From NCBI GenBank assembly GCA_036804505.1, contig DAIRSI010000001.1, positions 124,001 through 188,000 of the forward strand: 64,000 nucleotides of DNA. Reading direction: 5' to 3'. Both the position numbers and the translations under genes were made by a program. Shown one piece after another: positions 8,800-17,746 of this stretch. How positions within the stretch are numbered: the stretch's first letter is position 1; each line of letters starts with the position of its first letter. The DNA comes from Phocaeicola_A sp036804505. Its GTDB lineage: Bacteria > Bacteroidota > Bacteroidia > Bacteroidales > Bacteroidaceae. Under the pieces are notes generated by a model, which searched no databases, had not been told where the DNA came from, and saw nothing but the letters and a program-made list of their open reading frames with translations.

Positions 8800-11700
8800 T
8801 TATTCAAGATTGATGCTCAAGCCAAGACCTCTTAACTCATGCAACAAGACATTGAGTGACTCAGGAATACCAGGAGTTGGCATTGGTTCACCCTTTACGA
8901 TTGCTTCATAAGCTTTCGAGCGACCCACAACATCATCTGATTTGATTGTAAGGATTTCCTGCAAGACATGGGCAGCACCGAATGCTTCAAGTGCCCAAAC
9001 CTCCATTTCTCCAAAACGCTGTCCACCGAATTGTGCTTTACCACCTAACGGTTGCTGGGTAATCAAAGAGTACGGACCGATAGAACGCGCATGCATCTTG
9101 TCTTCAACCATGTGGCCTAACTTTAACATATAGGTAACGCCCACCGTTGCTGGTTGGTCAAATTGTTCTCCAGTTCCTCCATCATACAAATAAGTTTTGC
9201 AATAACGGGGCAAGCCTGCTTTATCTGTCCATTCATTCAAATCATCCATTGTTGCGCCATCAAAAATTGGTGTTGCGAATTTAACACCTAATTGTTTTCC
9301 GGCACGACCAAGTACAGCTTCAAATATCTGACCAATGTTCATACGGGAAGGCACACCAAGCGGATTCATAACTATATCTACCGGGGTTCCATCTGCCAAG
9401 AAAGGCATATCCTCTTGACGAACAACTCTCGAAACAATACCCTTATTACCGTGGCGTCCTGCCATTTTATCTCCAACACCAATCTTACGTTTCTTAGCAA
9501 TATAAACCTTGGCTGTCTGAATAATTCCAGCAGGAAGATCATCACCAATAGTAATTGCAAATTTCTTACGTTTGAGCTCTGCATCCAATTCCTTGTATTT
9601 CTTCAAGAAATTAATGATTAGCCTACTAATCAACTCATTGTTATGAGCATCAGAAGTCCATTTACTTAACTGTATTGCTGTGAAATCCAATCCTTCCAAG
9701 TCATGCTTTGAAAATTTTGATCCCTTCGCAATGACCTCTGTTCCTATATAGTCTTTTACTCCCTGGGAAGTTTTGCCTTCAGTAAGAACTAAAAGTTTGT
9801 CAATCAATATTGACTTCAAATCGGCAACCTTGCCTTGAAATTCTTCATCAATTTTCGGCAAAAGGGCTTTATCAGCCATTTTACTGCTTCTGCTCTTAAC
9901 GGCACGAGAGAAAAGTTTCTTTCCGATAACGACACCATGCAAAGACGGCCTTGCCTTCAACGAAGCATCCTTTACATCACCAGCTTTGTCGCCGAAGATT
10001 GCACGTAGAAGCTTTTCCTCCGGTGAAGGATCTGATTCTCCCTTCGGAGTAATCTTACCAATCAATATATCTCCCGGCTGGATTCTTGCTCCCACTCTAA
10101 CAATTCCATTTTCATCAAGATCCTTTGTCGCTTCTTCACTAACATTGGGAATATCTGAAGTCAATTCTTCCATTCCTCGCTTGGTTTCGCGAACTTCTAG
10201 AATGAACTCCTCAACATGAACAGAAGTCAAAATATCTTCACGAACCATTCGTTCGTTCAAAACGATTGCATCCTCATAATTATAACCTTTCCACGGCACA
10301 TAAGCAACCAAAAGGTTACGTCCTAGTGCTAACTCACCTCCTGCCGTAGAATACCCTTCGGTTAATATATCACCTTTCTTGACGCGTTGTCCTTTATCAC
10401 AAATCGGTCGAAGGTCTATAGTCATATTTTGGTTGGTCCGCCTGAATTTAGGAATAGAATACTCAGTCAAAGCTGGCTCGAAACTAACGAACTCTTCATC
10501 TTCCGTTCTATCATACATAATACGTATCGTAGTTGCATCAACAAATTCAACTACTCCGTCACCTTCAGCTACAATCTGAGTACGAGAATCCTCGCAAACC
10601 TGCTTTTCTATGCCCGTACCTACAATAGGAGCTTCCGTTCTCATCAACGGTACTGCTTGACGCATCATGTTTGAACCCATCAATGCACGGTTCGCATCAT
10701 CATGCTCCAAGAAAGGAATAAGACAAGCTGCAATGGAAGCAATTTGCTGTGGAGAAATATCCATTAATTCCACGTTATCTGGTTCAACAACCGGATAATC
10801 TGCATCTTGACGGGACTTAACCTTATTACGGATAAACTTACCATTGTCATCCAATGGAGCATTTCCTTGAGCTATAATCTTGTTTTCCTCCTCTTCGGCA
10901 GTCATGTAAATAATATTGTCATTCGACAAATCAACTTTACCTTCCTTTACCTTACGATATGGAGTCTCTATAAATCCAAGATTATTTATTTTTGCATATA
11001 CACACAAAGAAGAAATCAAACCAATGTTCGGACCTTCAGGAGTTTCAATTGGACACAAACGACCATAATGTGTATAGTGCACATCTCGAACCTCGAATCC
11101 GGCACGTTCACGAGACAAACCGCCAGGACCCAATGCCGACAAACGTCTTTTATGAGTAATTTCAGCCAATGGATTAGTCTGGTCCATAAATTGCGACAAG
11201 GCATTAGTTCCAAAGAAGGAGTTTATGACAGACGAAATCGTCTTGGCATTAATTAAATCTGTAGGAGTAAAGACCTCATTGTCGCGAACATTCATGCGCT
11301 CACGAATGGTACGAGACATACGTGCCAAACCGATGGCAAACTGATTTGACAGTTGCTCACCTACCGTACGTACACGACGGTTACTCAAGTGGTCAATATC
11401 ATCCACTACCGCTTTAGAGTTTACCAGTTCAATAAGATACTTGATAATCTCTATAATATCTTCTTTTGTTAGGACTCTGACATCCATATCAGTAGTCAGT
11501 CCTAATTTTTTATTGATTCTATAGCGACCTACATCACCTAAATCATATCTTTTTTCCGAAAAGAATAAGTTGTTGATAACTTCACGCGCACTTGCATCAT
11601 CAGCTGGATCAGCGTTACGCAATTGGCGATATATATATAAAACTGCTTCTTTCTCAGAGTTACTTGGGTCTTTCTGAAGTGTATTGAAAATAATAGAATA

Positions 11701-12612
11701 ATCCGATTGATTGGCTTCTTCGTGGTGAATCAATACATTTTGAGCACCCGACTCTATTATTTCGTCAATATGTTGTTCTTCAAGAACCGTTTCGCGGTCA
11801 ATAACGACCTCATTTCTTTCAATTGAAACTACTTCGCCCGTATCTTCGTCCACAAAGTCTTCTACCCATGTTTTCAAAACACGTGCAGCAAGCTTTCTAC
11901 CCAAATATTTTTTGAGGTTAGTCTTGTTTACTTTGACTTCTTCCGCAAGATTAAAGATTTCAAGAATGTCTTTATCTGTTTCAAAACCGATCGCGCGCAA
12001 CAAGGTGGTTACCGGCAATTTCTTTTTACGGTCAATATATGCATACATAACATTATTGATATCCGTAGCGAATTCAATCCAAGAACCTTTAAATGGAATT
12101 ATTCGAGCCGAATAAAGAGGCGTACCGTTAGCATGCACGCTTTGCCCAAAAAAGACACCAGGCGATCTATGTAACTGAGAAACAATAACACGCTCAGCAC
12201 CATTTATCACAAAAGTACCCTTTTCAGTCATATATGGTATTGAGCCCAAGAATACATCTTGGATTACCGTATCAAAATCCTCATGCTCGGGATCAGTACA
12301 ATATAATTTTAATTTAGCCTTCAGGGGGACGCTATAGGTAAGCCCGCGTTCCAAGCATTCCTCTATGGAATAGCGAGGAGGATCGATATAATAGTCAAGA
12401 AACTCTAAAACAAAATTGTTCCTTGTATCTGCAATTGGGAAATTTTCTGCGAACACCTTATATAACCCATCATTTTTTCTTTTTTCTGGTGGTGTGTCTA
12501 ATTGTAGAAAGTCTTGGAATGACTTCAATTGTACTTCCAAGAAATCCGGATACTTCATCGGACTCTTTGTAGAAGCGAAGTTGATTCTATTATTTACAGT
12601 ATTTGAAGACAT
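8800..12612 (-). CDS. rpoB: DNA-directed RNA polymerase subunit beta
   Basis: The 1270-residue beta subunit of RNA polymerase. The rifampicin-binding region reads FFGTNALSQFMDQTNPL followed by HKRRLSALGPGG, with the sensitive-type Asp, His and Ser residues in place. Conserved C-terminal motifs include GDKMAGRHGNKG and GGKAQFGGQRFGEMEVWALE, which pack against beta'. The start MSSNTVNNRINF fits Bacteroidota RpoB. It follows rplL across a 104-base spacer that contains a hairpin likely to cut read-through from the ribosomal genes. Rifampicin sensitivity is inferred from the residues only. Confidence 0.99.
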   Translation of the reverse strand: MSSNTVNNRINFASTKSPMKYPDFLEVQLKSFQDFLQLDTPPEKRKNDGLYKVFAENFPIADTRNNFVLEFLDYYIDPPRYSIEECLERGLTYSVPLKAKLKLYCTDPEHEDFDTVIQDVFLGSIPYMTEKGTFVINGAERVIVSQLHRSPGVFFGQSVHANGTPLYSARIIPFKGSWIEFATDINNVMYAYIDRKKKLPVTTLLRAIGFETDKDILEIFNLAEEVKVNKTNLKKYLGRKLAARVLKTWVEDFVDEDTGEVVSIERNEVVIDRETVLEEQHIDEIIESGAQNVLIHHEEANQSDYSIIFNTLQKDPSNSEKEAVLYIYRQLRNADPADDASAREVINNLFFSEKRYDLGDVGRYRINKKLGLTTDMDVRVLTKEDIIEIIKYLIELVNSKAVVDDIDHLSNRRVRTVGEQLSNQFAIGLARMSRTIRERMNVRDNEVFTPTDLINAKTISSVINSFFGTNALSQFMDQTNPLAEITHKRRLSALGPGGLSRERAGFEVRDVHYTHYGRLCPIETPEGPNIGLISSLCVYAKINNLGFIETPYRKVKEGKVDLSNDNIIYMTAEEEENKIIAQGNAPLDDNGKFIRNKVKSRQDADYPVVEPDNVELMDISPQQIASIAACLIPFLEHDDANRALMGSNMMRQAVPLMRTEAPIVGTGIEKQVCEDSRTQIVAEGDGVVEFVDATTIRIMYDRTEDEEFVSFEPALTEYSIPKFRRTNQNMTIDLRPICDKGQRVKKGDILTEGYSTAGGELALGRNLLVAYVPWKGYNYEDAIVLNERMVREDILTSVHVEEFILEVRETKRGMEELTSDIPNVSEEATKDLDENGIVRVGARIQPGDILIGKITPKGESDPSPEEKLLRAIFGDKAGDVKDASLKARPSLHGVVIGKKLFSRAVKSRSSKMADKALLPKIDEEFQGKVADLKSILIDKLLVLTEGKTSQGVKDYIGTEVIAKGSKFSKHDLEGLDFTAIQLSKWTSDAHNNELISRLIINFLKKYKELDAELKRKKFAITIGDDLPAGIIQTAKVYIAKKRKIGVGDKMAGRHGNKGIVSRVVRQEDMPFLADGTPVDIVMNPLGVPSRMNIGQIFEAVLGRAGKQLGVKFATPIFDGATMDDLNEWTDKAGLPRYCKTYLYDGGTGEQFDQPATVGVTYMLKLGHMVEDKMHARSIGPYSLITQQPLGGKAQFGGQRFGEMEVWALEAFGAAHVLQEILTIKSDDVVGRSKAYEAIVKGEPMPTPGIPESLNVLLHELRGLGLSINLE

Positions 12613-12653
12613 CGTTGAGTGAATTAGTGGAACTTAATTTTAAATATATGCAC

Positions 12654-12691
12654 AAAAAGGTTAAGAGCCCTCCTAGAGAGGGTTCTTAACC
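12654..12691 (-). terminator. rplL-rpoB intergenic hairpin (attenuator)
   Basis: Read on the minus strand, stem GGTTAAGA...TCTTAACC (12659-12666 and 12684-12691) continues through CCCTC/GAGGG to a 5-base loop and is followed by TTTTTG. It resembles the partial terminator or processing site known between rplL and rpoB in Escherichia coli, which lowers rpoB output relative to L7/L12. Confidence 0.75.
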
Positions 12692-12716
12692 GAATTTCCT
12701 GATTTACAGGATAATA

Positions 12717-13091
12717 TTATTTAAGTTCAACTTCAGCTCCTACTTCTTCCAAAGTTTTCTTTATGGATTCAGCTTCGTCTTTTGCCAAACCTTCTTTGAT
12801 TGTGCTAGGAGCACCATCAACTAAATCTTTAGCCTCTTTCAAACCAAGACCACAAGCTTCCTTAACGGCCTTTACTACCTGTAATTTAGTAGCACCTGCA
12901 CTCTTCAATACTACATCAAAAGATGTTTTTTCTTCTGCTTCAGGAGCAGCAGCGGCTGGACCAGCTGCAACTGCAACTGCTGCAGCAGCAGGTTCAATAC
13001 CATATTCATCCTTCAAGATTGTTGCGAGCTCATTAACTTCCTTTACTGTCAAGTTAACTAATTGTTCTGCTAAAGCTTTCAAATCTGCCAT
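12717..13091 (-). CDS. rplL: 50S ribosomal protein L7/L12
   Basis: The 124-residue stalk protein of the large ribosomal subunit, present in several copies bound to L10, which recruits translation GTPases. Residues 1-30 are the dimerisation and L10-binding helices, residues 34-55 are the Ala/Pro-rich flexible hinge, and residues 56-124 are the factor-binding domain (KTSFDVVLKSAGATKLQVVK, GLGLKEAKDLVDGAP). It sits 39 bases after rplJ in the standard order. Confidence 0.99.
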   Translation of the reverse strand: MADLKALAEQLVNLTVKEVNELATILKDEYGIEPAAAAVAVAAGPAAAAPEAEEKTSFDVVLKSAGATKLQVVKAVKEACGLGLKEAKDLVDGAPSTIKEGLAKDEAESIKKTLEEVGAEVELK

Positions 13092-13130
13092 TTTTGTATA
13101 ATTTAAATTGTTTAAATACTAAGTTGTTAA

Positions 13131-13646
13131 TTATTTTCTTTCTTCCAGAGTCTTCAATACTCCGTGAATGGTGTTTCCACCAGATTGTAAAGCTGAAATA
13201 ACGTTCTTGGCCGGTGATTGCAACAAAGCAATAACCTCTGCAATAACTTCATTTTTGCTCTTAATATTAGTCAAAGCATCAAGCTGATTTGCTCCTACAT
13301 AGAAGCTTTCCTCAGCATAAGCAGCCTTCAAACCAGGTATTCCATCTTTGGATACTTTTTTGATAAGCTTTGCGGGTGCATTGGCTGTATTACAGAATAA
13401 AATAGCTGTCGTTCCCTTCAAACTATCATATAAGGGAGAATAATCTGTTTCAAGACTTTCAAATGCTTTATGTAGCAAAGAGTTCTTTACTAATACCATT
13501 TTAATGTCTGACTTGAAACATTCTCCTCTCAACGCACTTGTAGCCACAGAATTCATAGCTGTCACATCTATCAAATAGAAATGTGAATACGTACTCAGCT
13601 GACTTCCAAGTTTCTCTATAATTGCACTTTTATCTTCCTTTCTCAT
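13131..13646 (-). CDS. rplJ: 50S ribosomal protein L10
   Basis: The 171-residue stalk base protein that binds 23S rRNA and carries the L7/L12 dimers. The N-terminus (MRKEDKSAIIEKLGSQL) and the central VLVKNSLLHKAF segment match the L10 fold; the C-terminal helix binds L7/L12. Only 11 bases separate it from rplA, so there is no room for a separate L10 leader RNA of the kind seen in Firmicutes. Confidence 0.98.
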   Translation of the reverse strand: MRKEDKSAIIEKLGSQLSTYSHFYLIDVTAMNSVATSALRGECFKSDIKMVLVKNSLLHKAFESLETDYSPLYDSLKGTTAILFCNTANAPAKLIKKVSKDGIPGLKAAYAEESFYVGANQLDALTNIKSKNEVIAEVIALLQSPAKNVISALQSGGNTIHGVLKTLEERK

Positions 13647-13657
13647 GATACTTTCTT

Positions 13658-14356
13658 TTAGATTTCGTCGATAGTCTTCAAATCAATCTTGATACCAGCA
13701 CTCATTGTACTTGAAAGATAGATACTCTTTATATATGTGCCTTTTGCCGTTGAAGGTTTCAACTTAATAATGGTTGCAATAAACTCCTTAGCATTATCAC
13801 GTATCTGATCAGCAGCAAAAGAAACTTTTCCGATTGATGTATGAACAATACCGCTCTTATCAACCTTGAAATCAATCTTTCCTTGCTTTACTTCTTTAAC
13901 AGCCTTTGCAACATCCATAGTAACAGTTCCACTCTTGGGGTTTGGCATTAATCCACGAGGACCAAGAACACGACCAAGAGCACCGATCTTACCCATAATA
14001 GATGGCATAGTGATTATCACATCAATATCTGTCCATCCACCTTTGATCTTTTCGATATATTCATCAAGACCAACATAATCAGCACCAGCCTCCTTTGCAG
14101 CAGCTTCGTTATCCGGTGTACACAATGCCAATACTCTCGTAACCTTACCAGTTCCATGAGGTAATGAAACCACACCTCTTACCATCTGGTTTGATTTACG
14201 AGGATCTATGCCTAAACGTACATCGATATCCAAAGAAGCATCGAACTTGGTATAAGTCAATTCTTTTACCAATTCTGAAGCTTCCTTTAAGGAATAACTT
14301 TTACCTGCTTCAATCTTAGCTGCAGCTAACTTTTGATTTTTTGTCAGTTTACCCAT
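13658..14356 (-). CDS. rplA: 50S ribosomal protein L1
   Basis: The 232-residue L1 protein of the mobile L1 stalk, which helps release deacylated tRNA from the E site and often represses its own operon. The sequence shows the L1 signatures (RLGIDPRKSNQMVRG, GRVLGPRGLMPNPKSGTV). It lies 15 bases after rplK, as in most bacteria. Confidence 0.99.
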   Translation of the reverse strand: MGKLTKNQKLAAAKIEAGKSYSLKEASELVKELTYTKFDASLDIDVRLGIDPRKSNQMVRGVVSLPHGTGKVTRVLALCTPDNEAAAKEAGADYVGLDEYIEKIKGGWTDIDVIITMPSIMGKIGALGRVLGPRGLMPNPKSGTVTMDVAKAVKEVKQGKIDFKVDKSGIVHTSIGKVSFAADQIRDNAKEFIATIIKLKPSTAKGTYIKSIYLSSTMSAGIKIDLKTIDEI

Positions 14357-14371
14357 TCTAATTGAAGATTT

Positions 14372-14815
14372 TTAATTATTACCTGGGAATTCACCTTTTA
14401 CTGTGATACCCATACTTCTGGCCGTCCCAGCCACCATTGTCATAGCAGCCTCAACAGTAAAACAGTTTAAGTCAACCAACTTGTCTTGAGCAATGGTACG
14501 AACCTGATCCCAAGTTAATTGAGCAACTTTCGTACGATTAGGCTCAGCAGAACCACTTTTAACCTTTGTCGCCTCCAATATTTGGATAGCAACAGGAGGG
14601 GTCTTAATGACAAAATCGAAAGACTTGTCTGTATAATAAGTAATGATTACAGGTAAAATCTTACCTCCCTTGTCTTGGGTTCTGGCATTGAATTGCTTGC
14701 AAAACTCCATAATGTTGATTCCCTTTGAACCCAAAGCAGGTCCAACGGGAGGTGATGGGTTTGCCGCTCCTCCTTTAATCTGTAACTTGATTTGTCCAGC
14801 AACTTCCTTAGCCAT
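14372..14815 (-). CDS. rplK: 50S ribosomal protein L11
   Basis: The 147-residue L11 protein of the GTPase-associated centre, which also helps activate RelA-type (p)ppGpp synthesis. The N-terminal domain has the proline-rich PSPPVGPALGSKGINIMEFC segment; the C-terminal domain (residues 70-147) binds 23S rRNA. It follows nusG after a 56-base spacer. Confidence 0.99.
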   Translation of the reverse strand: MAKEVAGQIKLQIKGGAANPSPPVGPALGSKGINIMEFCKQFNARTQDKGGKILPVIITYYTDKSFDFVIKTPPVAIQILEATKVKSGSAEPNRTKVAQLTWDQVRTIAQDKLVDLNCFTVEAAMTMVAGTARSMGITVKGEFPGNN

Positions 14816-14871
14816 TTGTTTAAAATTTTATATTTATTTATAAAGACAGAACGATAACGCGTAACAACGTA

Positions 14872-15414
14872 TCATTCTTTTTCAACTTGCATAAAGCCTA
14901 ATTCGAGCGGGGTCTTCCGGCCAAATATTTTGACCATAACTTTCAGTTTCTTTTTTTCGCTATTGATTTCTTCAATAATTCCGCTGAAACCACTAAAAGG
15001 TCCAAACGTTACTTTTACGCTGTCGCCGACGATATAGGGAACAGAGACTTCCTCTATGGCCTCCTGCATCTCATCAACAGTTCCAAGTAAACGATTCACT
15101 TCCACTTGTCTCAACGGGGTTGGATGATCCAAACCTCCTAAAAAGCCAATGACATTGGGTGTATTTCTCAATCGATGAGTTACCTCACCAACCAAGATCG
15201 CTTCAACTAAAACGTAACCAGGAAGGAATATTTTTTCTTTCAAAACTTTTTTCCCATTTCTAGCCTGATATACCTTTTCAGTTGGAATCAATACCTGAAA
15301 AACATACTCACCAAGATCACTGTTCTTGATATCTGCATCCAAGTACTCTTTGACCTTGTTTTCTTTTCCACTAACGGCACGTAGAACGTACCACTTTTTT
15401 TCAGTCCCAGACAT
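14872..15414 (-). CDS. nusG: Transcription elongation/antitermination factor NusG
   Basis: The 180-residue NusG. The NGN domain (residues 8-115, beginning KKWYVLRAVSGKENKVKEYL) binds the RNA polymerase clamp. The KOW domain (about 125-175, VGDSVKVTFGPFSGFSGIIEEI) contacts ribosomal protein uS10 or Rho. It lies 11 bases after secE, the near-universal secE-nusG pairing. Confidence 0.98.
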   Translation of the reverse strand: MSGTEKKWYVLRAVSGKENKVKEYLDADIKNSDLGEYVFQVLIPTEKVYQARNGKKVLKEKIFLPGYVLVEAILVGEVTHRLRNTPNVIGFLGGLDHPTPLRQVEVNRLLGTVDEMQEAIEEVSVPYIVGDSVKVTFGPFSGFSGIIEEINSEKKKLKVMVKIFGRKTPLELGFMQVEKE

Positions 15415-15425
15415 TTCACTTAAAT

Positions 15426-15617
15426 TTAATTCGGATAGATAGTTTCCATTAATTTCTGGAAAACAGAATCCATAGCAAATACTACCAATGCAATAAGTAG
15501 GGAAGCATATAATACAGCTACTGCACTGTTAGTAAGTTCTGAACGTGTAGGCCATGTAACTTTATGGACAAGTTCATCGTAAGATTCCTTACAATAGTTT
15601 ATGATTTTCTTAAACAT
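15426..15617 (-). CDS. secE: Preprotein translocase subunit SecE
   Basis: A 63-residue single-span SecE, the clamp of the SecY channel in the inner membrane. It has an amphipathic N-terminal helix with the conserved KVTWPTRSEL segment, then one transmembrane helix (VAVLYASLLIALVVFAMDSVF). The reading frame stays open upstream through the tRNA-Trp gene, but the start chosen here (MFKKIINYCK) is the only one outside the tRNA and matches the family length. Confidence 0.96.
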   Translation of the reverse strand: MFKKIINYCKESYDELVHKVTWPTRSELTNSAVAVLYASLLIALVVFAMDSVFQKLMETIYPN

Positions 15618-15634
15618 ATTACAATTATTAATAG

Positions 15635-15707
15635 CACGGGAAGAGAGGCTCGAACTCCCGACACCTGGTTTTGGAGACCAGTGCTCTACCAACTGAGCTA
15701 TTCCCGT
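15635..15707 (-). tRNA. tRNA-Trp (CCA)
   Basis: A 73-base cloverleaf with acceptor stem ACGGGAA/TTCCCGT and anticodon CCA in the loop TCTCCAAAA. The 3' CCA is not encoded. It lies between tuf and secE, a conserved placement. Confidence 0.97.
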
Positions 15708-15750
15708 ATATATCGGTCCAAGATAAACAAGAACCGATAAATATTATTAA

Positions 15751-16944
15751 TTAGTCAATGATAGCAGTAATCTGACCAGCACCTACTGTACGTCCACCTT
15801 CACGGATAGCGAAACGTAAACCTTCATTCAATGCTACTGGGTAAATTAATTCTACTGTTATTGTTACGTTATCACCTGGCATAACCATTTCAGTTCCCTC
15901 TGGCAAAGTAATTTCACCTGTACAGTCCATTGTACGAAGGTAGAACTGAGGACGATAATGATTATGGAATGGAGTGTGACGTCCACCTTCTTCTTTCTTC
16001 AAGATATAAACCTCTGCCTTGAATTTAGAGTGAGGCTTAATCTGTCCCGGATGGCAAAGTACCATACCACGCTTGATTTCAGCTTTGTCAATACCACGTA
16101 GCAATAAACCTACGTTATCACCAGCTTCACCACGATCAAGAATCTTACGGAACATTTCGACACCAGTTACAACTGATTTTTTATCTTCACCCAAACCAAG
16201 AATTTCGATTTCATCACCAACCTTTACAACACCTGTTTCAATACGACCTGTAGCAACAGTTCCACGTCCTGTAATAGAGAAGACGTCTTCAACTGGCATC
16301 AAGAAAGGTTTATCGATATCACGCGGTGGAAGTGGAATCCATTCATCAACAGCGTCCATCAATTCCATGACTTTATCTTCCCATTCTTTAACGCCATTCA
16401 ATGCGCCAAGAGCAGAACCACGGACAATAGGAGTATTATCACCGTCAAAATCATAGAATGAAAGCAATTCACGCATTTCCATTTCTACCAATTCCAACAT
16501 TTCAGGATCATCTACCATATCGCACTTGTTCAAGAAAACGACCAAACGAGGTACATTTACCTGACGAGCCAACAAAATATGTTCACGAGTTTGAGGCATA
16601 GGACCGTCAGTTGCAGCAACTACGATAATAGCACCATCCATCTGAGCAGCACCTGTTACCATGTTCTTTACATAGTCAGCATGTCCCGGGCAATCAACGT
16701 GCGCATAATGGCGTTTTGCAGTCTCATACTCAACATGAGCTGTGTTGATAGTTATACCACGCTCTTTCTCTTCAGGAGCATTATCAATCTGATCGAAAGA
16801 CTTGATTTCATCTGATTTTGTAAATCCTCTTTCAGCCAATACTTTTGTAATAGCAGCTGTCAAAGTTGTCTTTCCGTGATCGACGTGACCAATTGTACCA
16901 ATGTTAACGTGCGGTTTCGTACGTTCGAATTTCTCTTTAGCCAT
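15751..16944 (-). CDS. tuf: Translation elongation factor Tu
   Basis: The 397-residue EF-Tu, which carries aminoacyl-tRNA to the ribosome. The G domain shows GHVDHGKTTL (G1), the G3 segment DCPGHADY and the NKCD (G4) specificity motif. Domains 2 and 3 follow, ending VGAGQITAIID. It is embedded in the tRNA cluster, the same setting as tufB in Escherichia coli, and is the only tuf in this window. Confidence 0.99.
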   Translation of the reverse strand: MAKEKFERTKPHVNIGTIGHVDHGKTTLTAAITKVLAERGFTKSDEIKSFDQIDNAPEEKERGITINTAHVEYETAKRHYAHVDCPGHADYVKNMVTGAAQMDGAIIVVAATDGPMPQTREHILLARQVNVPRLVVFLNKCDMVDDPEMLELVEMEMRELLSFYDFDGDNTPIVRGSALGALNGVKEWEDKVMELMDAVDEWIPLPPRDIDKPFLMPVEDVFSITGRGTVATGRIETGVVKVGDEIEILGLGEDKKSVVTGVEMFRKILDRGEAGDNVGLLLRGIDKAEIKRGMVLCHPGQIKPHSKFKAEVYILKKEEGGRHTPFHNHYRPQFYLRTMDCTGEITLPEGTEMVMPGDNVTITVELIYPVALNEGLRFAIREGGRTVGAGQITAIID

Positions 16945-16996
16945 AGCTTTACTTATTTTAATTTATATGATGAATAATCAATTTCAATATTTTATG

Positions 16997-17068
<72 letters not shown>

Positions 17069-17076
17069 AAAATCAG

Positions 17077-17149
17077 AGCGGAAGACGGGACTCAAACCCG
17101 CGACCCTCAGCTTGGAAGGCTAATGCTCTATCAACTGAGCTACTTCCGC
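17077..17149 (-). tRNA. tRNA-Gly (UCC)
   Basis: A 73-base cloverleaf, acceptor stem GCGGAAG/CTTCCGC, anticodon loop CTTCCAA giving anticodon TCC. It lies 8 bases from tRNA-Thr(GGU). Confidence 0.96.
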
Positions 17150-17159
17150 AAATTCTGAG

Positions 17160-17242
17160 TGGGTGGTGATGGATTCGAACCACCGAAGTCGAAAGACAAC
17201 TGAGTTACAGTCAGTCCCATTTGGCCACTCTGGTAACCACCC
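17160..17242 (-). tRNA. tRNA-Tyr (GUA)
   Basis: An 83-base class II tRNA with a long variable arm, acceptor stem GGGTGGT/ACCACCC, and anticodon GTA. Confidence 0.96.
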
Positions 17243-17266
17243 AATTTCACATTCCTTTTCTGCTTG

Positions 17267-17340
17267 AGCCTCTTGTCGGATTCGAACCAACGACCCCGAG
17301 ATTACAAATCACGTGCTCTGGCCAACTGAGCTAAAGAGGC
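17267..17340 (-). tRNA. tRNA-Thr (UGU)
   Basis: A 74-base cloverleaf, acceptor stem GCCTCTT/AAGAGGC, anticodon TGT in the loop TTTGTAA. The anticodon stem carries one T-T mismatch at its centre. It is the first gene of the tRNA-tuf unit. Confidence 0.95.
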
Positions 17341-17344
17341 ATTC

Positions 17345-17384
17345 TAAAAAAATGCAGCCGCTACATGGGATGCGAAACGGCTGC
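17345..17384 (-). terminator. Terminator-like hairpin between hpf and the tRNA-tuf unit
   Basis: Read on the minus strand, stem GCAGCCG/CGGCTGC (17378-17384 and 17354-17360) is followed by ATTTTTTT, and tRNA-Thr(UGU) begins only 5 bases further. It should stop transcripts from rpsU-xerC-hpf. A TATTTTTG box at 17410-17417 on the same strand could start the tRNA unit, but then the hairpin would be transcribed in its leader. Confidence 0.7.
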
Positions 17385-17430
17385 AAATTTAGACATTTAT
17401 TTTTAATCTCAAAAATATTTATGGATTTTT

Positions 17431-17730
17431 TTATTTCTTAGATTGCTTTTCCTTGTATTTCAGTAGTTGTTTCTCCAAAGCGGACACACATTCATCAACA
17501 GCTTCTTCAAATGTATTACAAATTTTTTCAGCATACATATCACTGTTTGGAACAAAAACTTTTATCAATACGTCCTTATTCAATGCTGTTTCCGGCTTTA
17601 CTACCTTCAATGACACCTCTACTTTCCTTATTTCTTCACAATATTTAGATAACTTGCCTGCTTTCTTATCAATAAAAGCTTGCAACTGCTCTGAAGCATC
17701 AAAGTGAATTGATTGAATTTTAATTTCCAT
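17431..17730 (-). CDS. hpf: Ribosome hibernation-promoting factor, short form
   Basis: A 99-residue HPF/RaiA-family protein that binds the decoding region of idle 30S subunits and promotes ribosome dimerisation or inactivation in stationary phase. The alpha/beta fold starts MEIKIQSIHFDASEQLQAFI and ends with a Lys-rich tail. It is the short form, lacking the C-terminal dimerisation domain. An unusually strong Shine-Dalgarno sequence AGGAGG (17736-17741) sits 5 bases before the ATG, although Bacteroidota genes rarely carry one. The gene starts 16 bases after the xerC stop, so the two are probably co-transcribed. Confidence 0.93.
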   Translation of the reverse strand: MEIKIQSIHFDASEQLQAFIDKKAGKLSKYCEEIRKVEVSLKVVKPETALNKDVLIKVFVPNSDMYAEKICNTFEEAVDECVSALEKQLLKYKEKQSKK

Positions 17731-17735
17731 AATGA

Positions 17736-17741
17736 CCTCCT
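17736..17741 (-). promoter_or_regulatory. Strong Shine-Dalgarno sequence of hpf
   Basis: AGGAGG on the minus strand, 5 bases before the hpf ATG at 17730. No equally good match was noticed at other starts inspected in this window. Confidence 0.75.
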
Positions 17742-17746
17742 TTTAG

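Noticed and set aside
10807..11256. 149-codon frame on the plus strand across rpoB
   Set aside because: Antisense shadow of rpoB, including its rifampicin region.
13644..13660. L10 leader regulatory RNA before rplJ
   Set aside because: Only 11 bases separate rplA and rplJ, too short for the known leader structure.
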